A DNA stretch of 5,740 bases, taken from the NCBI GenBank assembly GCA_030598425.1, contig JAUVPY010000204.1, positions 1 through 5,740 of the forward strand, read 5' to 3'. Shown piece by piece: positions 1 to 5,484 of this stretch; position 1 is the stretch's first letter, and every line of letters starts with the position of its first letter. The notes under the pieces are model-generated. The model ran no database searches, was not told where the DNA came from, and saw only the letters and a list, made by a program, of their open reading frames with translations. The position numbers were made by a program, and so were the translations under genes. This DNA is from Anaerolineae bacterium (GTDB taxonomy: Bacteria; Chloroflexota; Anaerolineae; 4572-78; NAK82).

Positions 1-387
1 CATATGCCCTTGTTGGGCTGAAGCTGAACCTCCAGCAGCGGATTTGAGCTTGACACCGTTATATCGCGGTGCGTTATGACTGGCAGTGATCATCACACCT
101 ACTGCGGCCTTTTTGTGCACGACATTGTAGGAGATAGAGGGTGTCGGAGCGTCGGCTCGAGTCAGCCACGCGGTGATGCCGTTGCCCGCCAGCACCCGGG
201 CCACCTCTTTCGCGTAACGGTCGGACAAGAAGCGAGTGTCGAAGCCAACGACAACCTCTGGCTCGTCTGTGTTTGCTTGGTCCAGCACGTAGTCGGCGAT
301 GGCCTGGGCCACTAGCTGCAGGTTGGCAAAGGTGAAGGTATCACTGATCACGGCACGCCAACCGTCTGTACCAAATCTGATCGTCAT
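1..387 (-). CDS. Phosphoglucomutase/phosphomannomutase-family phosphohexomutase, N-terminal part (cut by window edge)
   Basis: The first 129 residues are visible; the rest lies beyond the left edge. The family interconverts hexose 6-phosphates and hexose 1-phosphates in the cytoplasm, feeding nucleotide-sugar synthesis. The N-terminus FGTDGWRA (residues 5-12) is the characteristic opening of the alpha-D-phosphohexomutase superfamily. VVVGFDTR lies at 45-52. The active-site loop TASHNAPRYNGVK lies at 101-113, with Ser103 as the expected phosphoserine. The part seen covers most of domain I; the metal-binding DGD loop and the sugar-specificity loop lie outside the window, so glucose, mannose and glucosamine substrates cannot be separated. 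The ATG at 387 is supported by an AAGGAGC ribosome binding site 8 bases upstream and by the motif position. It follows the glycosyltransferase gene with a 91-base gap in the same direction, which suggests co-transcription or a separate internal control point. Family assignment is firm; substrate is open. Confidence 0.93.
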   Translation of the reverse strand, partial: MTIRFGTDGWRAVISDTFTFANLQLVAQAIADYVLDQANTDEPEVVVGFDTRFLSDRYAKEVARVLAGNGITAWLTRADAPTPSISYNVVHKKAAVGVMITASHNAPRYNGVKLKSAAGGSASAQQGHM

Positions 388-395
388 TGCATTGG

Positions 396-402
396 GCTCC
401 TT
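396..402 (-). promoter_or_regulatory. Ribosome binding site of the phosphohexomutase gene
   Basis: On the minus strand the sequence AAGGAGC stands 8 bases before the ATG at 387. It is the strongest Shine-Dalgarno match among the leftward genes and fixes the mutase start. It directly abuts the 3' arm of an inverted repeat (403-412 with 453-462), so folding of the leader could affect ribosome access. Confidence 0.8.
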
Positions 403-462
403 GTTAGTTTTAGTGGCAGATGCCAGTTAGCTAACTGATGATAGCCGCTTGATAAAACTGAC
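403..462 (-). repeat. Nested inverted repeats in the leader of the phosphohexomutase gene
   Basis: Two symmetric elements sit almost concentrically in the 91-base gap between the glycosyltransferase stop and the mutase start. The inner one is a perfect 14-bp palindrome, CAGTTAGCTAACTG, at 424-437. The outer one pairs 403-412 (GTTAGTTTTA) with 453-462 (TAAAACTGAC), matching at 9 of 10 positions. The perfect inner palindrome is the form expected of a binding site for a dimeric regulator. The outer arms could form an RNA stem ending right at the Shine-Dalgarno site. No GC-rich stem followed by a T-run is present, so a rho-independent terminator is unlikely. The symmetry is seen directly; any regulatory role is inference. 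Confidence 0.5.
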
Positions 463-478
463 TTTTGACTGATGAGCG

Positions 479-1774
479 CTACCGTGCCTCGCCGCTGTCT
501 ATCCAGGGGAGATAGGTTTCCCACCGACCAAGCAGGTAGTCTCTGGCCACTTCAAACTCAACGGCCTGCGCCGCTACTGTACCATCTCGACCGATGGGTG
601 TCAAGCCAGCTACATCGTGCCATAGGCTTGCCAACTTGCCTCGATAAAGGGGGAGCAACGAGTCGACGATGCGATCAGGGTCCAGTTCTCCTTTGTTATA
701 GACAACACAAAAGTCGAGTATCACGCGCGCCCAGAGATCGGGGGGAAATGTAAAGCTCTTAGCTGGTTGAAGGGCCAGTGCTTCGATCCTCGCCAAATTT
801 GTGGGGGTGAGTATCCGTTTCCAGAAGGCTCGGTTTTCTGTCCAACCCACCATAAGCGCGTCAATGAGGGGGGTCACGTTATTAATAGGAAGTGATTCTG
901 GGGGCGACGTAGGTGGTCCCGGGAAGGTCGGCAGTGGCTGGATGGGGGGCATAGTTTGCCAAATGTCCCGCCGCAAGTGGACCTGCCGCAGCAGGGTGCC
1001 GACGGCTTGCTGGAAGAGCCTCGGGAAATGAGTGGGCAGCGTCCGTGGCGTATAGCTTTTCTCGCCCAGGTCAACTTGCCCTACCCGCCATCGGGTTCCC
1101 GCCTTCCCGTCGGGGCCTTCGGTCAGTGCCACACTGCTTAGCCATACTTCAAAGCCGGCAGCGGCTACCTCAGTCTCCCAGACGTCTTGCTCGACGACGG
1201 CTTGCGCCAATCCTATCGACAATGCGCAGTCGCCAGCGCCTGGTTGGCGCAGACTGTGTCCCCATAACGTGCGGGTTAGCGGGTAAAAGATGAGATCGCC
1301 CAGGCCACCACTCGGCAGCGGCCACTGATAGCGAGGCATCATTAGATCGACCTGGCCATCAAGAACGGGTTGGGCCATAGCAGTGATCCAATCAGGGGTG
1401 ATGCTGGTGGTATGGGCGTCCAGCGCTACCACGGCGCGGGCATTCAGATCCAGTGCTGCTTGTAGGATGGCCCTTACTGCGCTGCCCCGACCTAGCTTGC
1501 CCGTGTAGCCGCCAATGACGACCGGCATTGGGGCGTCGGCCGTAGCGTCAGCCACAGCCCGGCGGGTACGGCAACTAGGCCCGGCGTCAGCGTTAACGAG
1601 TACCACACGCAGGTCACCCAGGTCTGTCGTCACTCCATCCAGGACCGTCTGCAATACCATGCCGACAGTTGTTGCGTTACAGTAGGTAGGAACGCCAATA
1701 ACCAGATCGGCCGAGCCGATGCGTTTTAGATGGCGTCGAGCCTCGAGTCGCATCGCAGGTTCATACATAAGCAT
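479..1774 (-). CDS. GT-A fold glycosyltransferase resembling mannosylglycerate/glucosylglycerate synthases
   Basis: A 431-residue, probably cytoplasmic glycosyltransferase without signal peptide or clear membrane segment. The nucleotide-binding start is LVIGVPTYCNATT (24-36), followed by VVLVNADAG (57-65). GRGSAVRAI (95-103) matches the GKGSA-type loop of relatives. The metal-motif region is ALDAHTTSITPDWI (117-130), then YPLTRTLWG (164-172), QPGAGD (177-182) and GFEVW (207-211). The order and spacing resemble mannosylglycerate synthase (GT78; compare DADITSFGPDWI in the Rhodothermus marinus enzyme, from memory) and glucosylglycerate-type relatives. A Pro-rich linker (about 276-296) precedes a helical C-terminal region with a YLLGRWETYLPW end, also reminiscent of that group. 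Oddities are Asp119-Ala-His121 instead of Asp-X-Asp, and Arg96 where relatives carry Lys. The start is uncertain: Met1, Met3 and Met8 are all possible and none has a clear ribosome binding site. Donor and acceptor are inferred; the GT-A fold is well supported. Confidence 0.82.
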   Translation of the reverse strand: MLMYEPAMRLEARRHLKRIGSADLVIGVPTYCNATTVGMVLQTVLDGVTTDLGDLRVVLVNADAGPSCRTRRAVADATADAPMPVVIGGYTGKLGRGSAVRAILQAALDLNARAVVALDAHTTSITPDWITAMAQPVLDGQVDLMMPRYQWPLPSGGLGDLIFYPLTRTLWGHSLRQPGAGDCALSIGLAQAVVEQDVWETEVAAAGFEVWLSSVALTEGPDGKAGTRWRVGQVDLGEKSYTPRTLPTHFPRLFQQAVGTLLRQVHLRRDIWQTMPPIQPLPTFPGPPTSPPESLPINNVTPLIDALMVGWTENRAFWKRILTPTNLARIEALALQPAKSFTFPPDLWARVILDFCVVYNKGELDPDRIVDSLLPLYRGKLASLWHDVAGLTPIGRDGTVAAQAVEFEVARDYLLGRWETYLPWIDSGEAR

Positions 1775-1879
1775 CGTAGGTTTGATGATTGGAGATCACT
1801 GTCAAGTTACGAAATCGATCACGCTTGTCTATCCAATACCTATCTCCAACTCTCGATCTCCAGTCTCAAATCCCTGTCT
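1775..1879 (-). repeat. 105-base gap with three dispersed TGGAGAT motifs
   Basis: This gap separates the glycerate kinase stop from the glycosyltransferase start. TGGAGAT occurs once on the plus strand (1790-1796) and twice on the minus strand (reverse complement ATCTCCA at 1842-1848 and 1856-1862). The first copy forms an 8-bp perfect inverted repeat with each of the others: TTGGAGAT/ATCTCCAA (1789-1796, 1842-1849) and TGGAGATC/GATCTCCA (1790-1797, 1855-1862). The minus strand also has a TTGACA at 1805-1800, but with no acceptable -10 at the right distance. No small gene or terminator is visible. The recurring motif could be a regulator site or chance. Confidence 0.3.
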
Positions 1880-3271
1880 CTAACCACTGGCAAGAATCAG
1901 AGCCAGATCGTTTACGTTGGTGTTGGTTGGACCGGTTATGATCAGATCTTCCAACTTCTGGAAGAAGTGGTACGAGTCGTTGCCAGCCAGATGCACCTCG
2001 GCGTCCAGACCGAGACGGTTAGCACGGGCGACGGTGTTTCCATCAGCGAATGCACCAGCCGCGTCGGTAGGACCATCGGTGCCGTCGGTGGCTAGAAAAG
2101 CGATCAGGATGCCTTCCCAATCGGCCACAGACAGTGCCGCGGCCAATGCCATCTCCTGGGTGCGTCCTCCTTTACCGTCGCCCCGCAAAGTGACGGTGGT
2201 TTCGCCGCCCAGAACCAGGCAGGCAGGCTGCAAAAGTGCCCTATCGCTTGGGTGCGTGGTCTCGCCACGTACAAGCCCTTTGGCCAGGCCGGCGATTGCC
2301 TTGGCTACTTCGCGGGCCTCTCCCTCGAGAAAGGTGGTCAGCAATATGGTATCGAAGCCCAGTCGCTGTGCTTCTGCGGCGGCAGCCTGGGCTGCCAGAC
2401 GGTTGCTTCCGACGATGACGTTCTGCACACCGTCAAAAACTGGATCGCTTGGCTTTGGCGTGTCTGAGATGGCTCCCTTCAATCCGGCGTTGAGGTGATT
2501 GGTGATAGAAGCCGGGACGTCATCCAGGACCCCGTAGCGCTCCAGGATTGACCAGGCATCGCCGAAGGTAGTGGGGTCTGGCGTGGTGGGGCCTGAGGCA
2601 ACTACCTCCAGTGGATCACCCACCACGTCGGAGAGGATCAGGCTGATGACAGGAGATGGCGATGCCAATTGGGCTAACTGCCCTCCTTTGAGTTGTGAGA
2701 TGTGCTTGCGGATGGTGTTGATCTCGTTGATAGTTGCTCCGCAGCCAAGCAAGACCTGGGTAAGGGATTGCAGATCAGCCAGCGAGATGCCGGGCATTGG
2801 GGATGTCATCAGGGCCGAGCCCCCGCCGGAGATGAGACACAGGACCAGGTCGCGGCTGGTAGTGCTGCGCAGCAAGTCGGCGATGCGCCCAGCGCCTTGC
2901 AAGCCTGCCTCATCGGGCACAGGATGGCCTGCTTCGAAAATCTCGATAGGACCGGTTGCAGTAGGGTCGTCCAACAGGTGCTCATGCTTTACGACTACAA
3001 CTCCGCCTGCCAGCCGTGAACCTAGAACTTCATTCACGGCTGCAGCCATAGGGGCCCCAGCTTTGCCTCCACCCACCACCAGGGCTCGGTCGAATTCGTT
3101 CAGGTCATAGGTCCGCTCAGCGCCGTGCAGCCCCCCAATTCTTAGGCGGCCGTTGGCGAGATGTAAGTGCCGCCGCACTGCTGCGCCTGGCTCGACGGCG
3201 TTCAAGGCGGCGTGCATGATTTGCCAGGCAAGCTCTCTAGTCTTTTCGGAATTCTCTGGAGTTGTGTTCAT
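1880..3271 (-). CDS. Glycerate 2-kinase, DUF4147/MOFRL type
   Basis: A complete 463-residue cytoplasmic enzyme of the class II glycerate kinase family (GckA/TtuD-like), which phosphorylates D-glycerate with ATP. Most characterised members yield 2-phosphoglycerate, linking glycerate to lower glycolysis. The N-terminal DUF4147 domain shows GGGKAG (67-72), AGHPVPDEAG (114-123), SGGGSAL (148-154), NTIRKHISQLKGGQLA (185-200) and LSDVVGDPLEVVASGPT (213-229). The C-terminal MOFRL domain shows GGETTVTL (355-362), GKGGRTQEMAL (366-376), ATDGTDGPTDAAGA (394-407) and GPTNTNVNDL (447-456). Length and motif order are normal and nothing appears broken. The ATG at 3271 fits the family N-terminus but only a weak GGAATGAG lies upstream. 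It begins 29 bases after the binding-protein stop, so the two are very likely co-transcribed. The symbol is left blank because gck, gckA and ttuD are all used for this family. Confidence 0.95.
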   Translation of the reverse strand: MNTTPENSEKTRELAWQIMHAALNAVEPGAAVRRHLHLANGRLRIGGLHGAERTYDLNEFDRALVVGGGKAGAPMAAAVNEVLGSRLAGGVVVVKHEHLLDDPTATGPIEIFEAGHPVPDEAGLQGAGRIADLLRSTTSRDLVLCLISGGGSALMTSPMPGISLADLQSLTQVLLGCGATINEINTIRKHISQLKGGQLAQLASPSPVISLILSDVVGDPLEVVASGPTTPDPTTFGDAWSILERYGVLDDVPASITNHLNAGLKGAISDTPKPSDPVFDGVQNVIVGSNRLAAQAAAAEAQRLGFDTILLTTFLEGEAREVAKAIAGLAKGLVRGETTHPSDRALLQPACLVLGGETTVTLRGDGKGGRTQEMALAAALSVADWEGILIAFLATDGTDGPTDAAGAFADGNTVARANRLGLDAEVHLAGNDSYHFFQKLEDLIITGPTNTNVNDLALILASG

Positions 3272-3300
3272 CGCTCATTCCGCTATTGTGAAATCAGCCC

Positions 3301-4656
3301 TCAAGGAGTGATAGCGTCTACAGCAGAAGCGGCTGCCTCTTCGGGCGTGGCCTCTTCACTTAATACCTCGATGACTGCCTGCTGGAGCACGCGCCCGATT
3401 TGATCATATTCGGGGAATGCAGGTGATGGCACGGCCACCTCGAGTTGGTGCTGAAGGAAGGGCCAATACGGATCGTCATCTCCGATCAAGACGAATGCGG
3501 CGTGGCGCGTTGGAAGGTACGAGGTCACCTGGCTCCACGCAACATTGTTGTCGGTCGCCATCAGCCATTCGATCAGTTGCGCGGCCACGGCTTGCCGGTC
3601 GGGTTCGTGAGTCACGATTGCCAGCGACCGGCCACGGCCAATTGTGAGCGGAGTGCCATCGTGAGTCGGGATGCTTGCGAATTCAGTACTGCCTAACACG
3701 CTTTTGTCGCTGAGAAAGCGATGACCATTGACGTGAGCCATCCCCACCTGGGCTGCAACGTAATCAGGCCAAACCTCATCGGGGGAACCGACTGTCAATA
3801 CCTCAGGTGGGATGATGTCTGCTTCAACTCCCTGACGATAGTATTCCAAAGCAGCTTGTAGAGCCTGCTCGTCCAGAAAGGGCTGTCCTTCGTCATCCTG
3901 CAAGCGTCCTCCCAAGGCCAGATATTGGATGAGAAATGCATCGTTTACCAAGCCATTGGTGCCTTTGGCTGGGAACGCATATGTAGTGTTGGCACTGATG
4001 ATGTCGGTCCAGACGATCGGGGTCGAGCCCACCTTATTGGTATTGTAGATGAGATGTTCCACATCCATCTCGAAAGGGATACCCATTAGCTGCCCATCCA
4101 CGGTGCCGGCGGCATAGGCGCCCGGAAGCAAGTCATCAACCAGAGAAGGTGAGAGCAATCCATCAAGGGGAACAATAATACCGGTTCGTGCTACCTGGGC
4201 CAGGTCTACCATGTTTAACACAACCAGATCTGGCAAGACACCGGGTGCGGCCTGACTGGTCGTGCGTAGGTAGTCAGACACACTGCCTTTGCCCGATTCG
4301 TTCTTAAGCATCACCGAGATTTGAACGTCAGGATAGGTACTCTCAAATGCGGCGAGGCCACTGCCAAAGACTACACCTGCGTCTCCTTCTGCTTGAGGAG
4401 AAACAGCCGCAACTGTCCAAAGGGTGAGTTGCATAGGGAGTTCAGACTCTGGGGTGGTGCCCTCATCTGTCCGAGGTTCTGGCGTTTCTAGGGAAGGGGT
4501 AGATGTGGCGCTTACCTCTGCGGTGGCGCTGACCACGGATGGCGCTGTGGCGATGACGGTAGGAGGAGAGAGAAGTGGAAACTGCGACGTACAGCTCACA
4601 GCGACCAAGGGCAACAGCAATCCGAGGATACAGGCTATGTGGCTACGGCCGATCAT
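3301..4656 (-). CDS. ABC-transporter solute-binding lipoprotein (family 1, sugar type)
   Basis: A 451-residue exported binding protein. The N-terminus has Arg4, a hydrophobic stretch (about 7-20) and a lipobox-like AVSC ending at Cys22, so lipid anchoring on the outer face of the membrane is expected. Residues 23 to about 74 form a Pro/Ser/Thr/Glu-rich low-complexity linker. The folded domain starts near LTLW (77-80) and has typical family 1 (MalE-like) features: AFESTYPDVQISV (103-115), LPDLVVLN (141-148), DGQLMGIPFEMDVEHLIYN (187-205), YLALGG (245-250), WLMATDNNVAWSQVTSYLPTRHAAF (364-388) and a C-terminal helix ending TPEEAAASAVDAI (437-449). This family usually binds sugars, oligosaccharides or polyols and delivers them to two permeases and an ATPase. 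None of those is encoded here, so the ligand cannot be read off. It is the first gene of the leftward set, with a promoter candidate about 70 bases upstream. Confidence 0.92.
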   Translation of the reverse strand: MIGRSHIACILGLLLPLVAVSCTSQFPLLSPPTVIATAPSVVSATAEVSATSTPSLETPEPRTDEGTTPESELPMQLTLWTVAAVSPQAEGDAGVVFGSGLAAFESTYPDVQISVMLKNESGKGSVSDYLRTTSQAAPGVLPDLVVLNMVDLAQVARTGIIVPLDGLLSPSLVDDLLPGAYAAGTVDGQLMGIPFEMDVEHLIYNTNKVGSTPIVWTDIISANTTYAFPAKGTNGLVNDAFLIQYLALGGRLQDDEGQPFLDEQALQAALEYYRQGVEADIIPPEVLTVGSPDEVWPDYVAAQVGMAHVNGHRFLSDKSVLGSTEFASIPTHDGTPLTIGRGRSLAIVTHEPDRQAVAAQLIEWLMATDNNVAWSQVTSYLPTRHAAFVLIGDDDPYWPFLQHQLEVAVPSPAFPEYDQIGRVLQQAVIEVLSEEATPEEAAASAVDAITP

Positions 4657-4728
4657 ATTTGTCTTCTGCCCGTCGATTTCAGATCCGTGTCAAGTGTCTC
4701 CCACAGTTATTGCGCATACGCTCGATGA

Positions 4729-4757
4729 ATTATACCACAAATACCGGTACATGAGCA
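4729..4757 (-). promoter_or_regulatory. Extended -10 promoter candidate for the leftward gene set
   Basis: On the minus strand TATAAT occupies 4734-4729 and is preceded by TGG, giving the extended -10 form TGnTATAAT (4737-4729). The hexamer at the -35 position with a 17-base spacer is TGCTCA (4757-4752), a weak match, which an extended -10 commonly tolerates. Transcription would start near 4722, leaving a leader of about 65 bases before the binding-protein ATG at 4656. The motif is seen directly; activity is inferred. Confidence 0.55.
4742..4749. repeat. 8-bp palindrome TACCGGTA inside the divergent promoter region
   Basis: TACCGGTA is perfectly self-complementary and lies in the spacer of the leftward promoter candidate, 10 bases from the -35 of the rightward one. 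That position would suit an operator affecting one or both promoters. An 8-bp palindrome can easily occur by chance, so the regulatory reading is weak. Confidence 0.25.
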
Positions 4758-4758
4758 C

Positions 4759-4787
4759 TTGCCGAATCAGTGCCCATCTGCTAGAAT
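4759..4787 (+). promoter_or_regulatory. Sigma-70-type promoter candidate for apt
   Basis: TTGCCG (4759-4764) and TAGAAT (4782-4787) are separated by exactly 17 bases. They match the TTGACA and TATAAT consensus at 4 and 5 of 6 positions. Transcription would begin near 4794 and give a leader of about 67 bases before the apt start. It lies back-to-back with the leftward promoter; their -35 hexamers are one base apart. Confidence 0.5.
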
Positions 4788-4848
4788 TGGCTCGCTTGTG
4801 GAGGACCAAAACAACCTGACCAGCCTGCTCAAAACCTACCACCAAGAG

Positions 4849-4853
4849 AGGAG
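4849..4853 (+). promoter_or_regulatory. Ribosome binding site deciding the apt start
   Basis: AGGAG, within the purine run AAGAGAGGAGA, lies 7 bases before the ATG at 4861. This selects that ATG over the in-frame ATG at 4759, which would add 34 residues unlike any Apt N-terminus and would start inside the promoter's -35 hexamer. Confidence 0.85.
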
Positions 4854-4860
4854 ACCGCCT

Positions 4861-5376
4861 ATGGAACTGGCAACCCTCATCCGCGACGTACCCGATTTCC
4901 CGATAGAAGGCATCATGTTCAAAGACATCACCACCCTTATCAGGGATGAGGATGCCTTTCGAGAAGTGATCGATTGGATGACCGATCAATACGCCGATAG
5001 CAGGATAGATTGTATTGTAGCCGTCGAGGCTCGCGGGTACATCTTCGGCGCTCCGTTGGCGTATAAATTGGGAGTAGGCTTTGTGCCGATCCGTAAGCCG
5101 GGCAAGCTGCCGGCCAAGACTATCAGCGAGAGCTACGAACTGGAATATGGCACCAACGCGTTGGAGATCCACGAAGATGGTATTGAGCCGGGGCAACGCG
5201 TACTGGTCATCGACGATCTATTGGCCACCGGTGGATCAGCTCGGGCGGCCGTCAACCTGGTCGAACGGCTGGGCGGTGAAATAATCGGTGTCGCTTTCTT
5301 GGTTGAGCTGGACTTTCTTCATGGCCGGGATAAGCTTGAAGACTACGATGTGCTGTCGCTGATCCATTATGCTTGA
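4861..5376 (+). CDS. apt: Adenine phosphoribosyltransferase
   Basis: A complete 171-residue cytoplasmic purine-salvage enzyme that makes AMP and pyrophosphate from adenine and PRPP. The N-terminal signature IRDVPDFPIEGIMFKDIT (7-24) is typical of Apt. VAVEARGYIFGAPLAYKLG (53-71) forms the core strand and loop. VPIRKPGKLPAKT (75-87) is the flexible-loop region with the conserved RKPGKLP. YELEYGTNALEIHEDGI (92-108) follows, and the PRPP-binding motif VLVIDDLLATGGSA lies at 114-127 with the acidic pair Asp118-Asp119. Length matches the 170-185 residues usual for bacterial Apt. The start is set by a strong ribosome binding site and the family N-terminus. It is transcribed away from the binding-protein gene and towards rfbB, so it is probably a single-gene unit. 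No functional link to the leftward genes is evident beyond the shared promoter region. Confidence 0.97.
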   Translation: MELATLIRDVPDFPIEGIMFKDITTLIRDEDAFREVIDWMTDQYADSRIDCIVAVEARGYIFGAPLAYKLGVGFVPIRKPGKLPAKTISESYELEYGTNALEIHEDGIEPGQRVLVIDDLLATGGSARAAVNLVERLGGEIIGVAFLVELDFLHGRDKLEDYDVLSLIHYA

Positions 5377-5484
5377 GGCTATCGGCTTACAGTTCGATGT
5401 CTTTCAATCAGACAGACCACCAGGGTGCCTCGCATCTCCAAATTCGACCCATAATGGCATAAGTGTGTCAATCGACGTGATCCT
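5377..5484. other. Convergent intergenic gap between apt and rfbB
   Basis: These 108 bases separate two genes that converge. I see no open frame with family signal, no RNA gene, and no GC-rich hairpin followed by a T-run on either strand. The only symmetry found is an 8-bp match between the end of apt (CCATTATG, 5364-5371) and CATAATGG (5450-5457), which is too far apart and AT-rich to read as a terminator. Confidence 0.4.

Noticed and set aside
424..437. Reading the 14-bp palindrome as a rho-independent terminator
   Set aside because: The stem would be AT-rich with no loop, and no T-run follows on the minus strand, so terminator geometry is missing.
472..753. 93-codon open frame on the plus strand at the 3' end of the glycosyltransferase gene
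   Set aside because: Antisense to the glycosyltransferase C-terminus, which retains family-like helical sequence; composition looks like a shadow.
1777..1805. TTGACA on the minus strand at 1805-1800 as a promoter for the glycosyltransferase gene
   Set aside because: The hexamer 17 bases downstream is AACCTA, a poor -10, and it would place transcription start at or after the ATG.
1917..2498. 193-codon open frame on the plus strand inside the glycerate kinase gene
   Set aside because: Low-complexity Ala/Ser/Arg/Pro composition typical of the antisense of a GC-rich gene, no family motif, and the opposite strand encodes an intact kinase with all motifs.
2571..3110. 179-codon open frame on the plus strand inside the glycerate kinase gene
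   Set aside because: Antisense to conserved kinase motifs, with no motif or convincing start of its own.
4759..4860. 34-residue N-terminal extension of apt from an upstream in-frame ATG
   Set aside because: No ribosome binding site precedes that ATG, the extension does not resemble Apt, and it would overlap the apt promoter candidate. The ATG at 4861 has AGGAG at ideal spacing.
4690..5196. 168-codon open frame on the minus strand across the apt start and promoter region
   Set aside because: It lies antisense to the well-supported apt gene, shows no recognisable family motif and would cover both promoter candidates. It is a shadow of apt coding.
5364..5457. CCATTATG/CATAATGG inverted repeat as a terminator between apt and rfbB
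   Set aside because: The arms are 78 bases apart, AT-rich and partly within apt, with no T-run. Chance is the simpler explanation.
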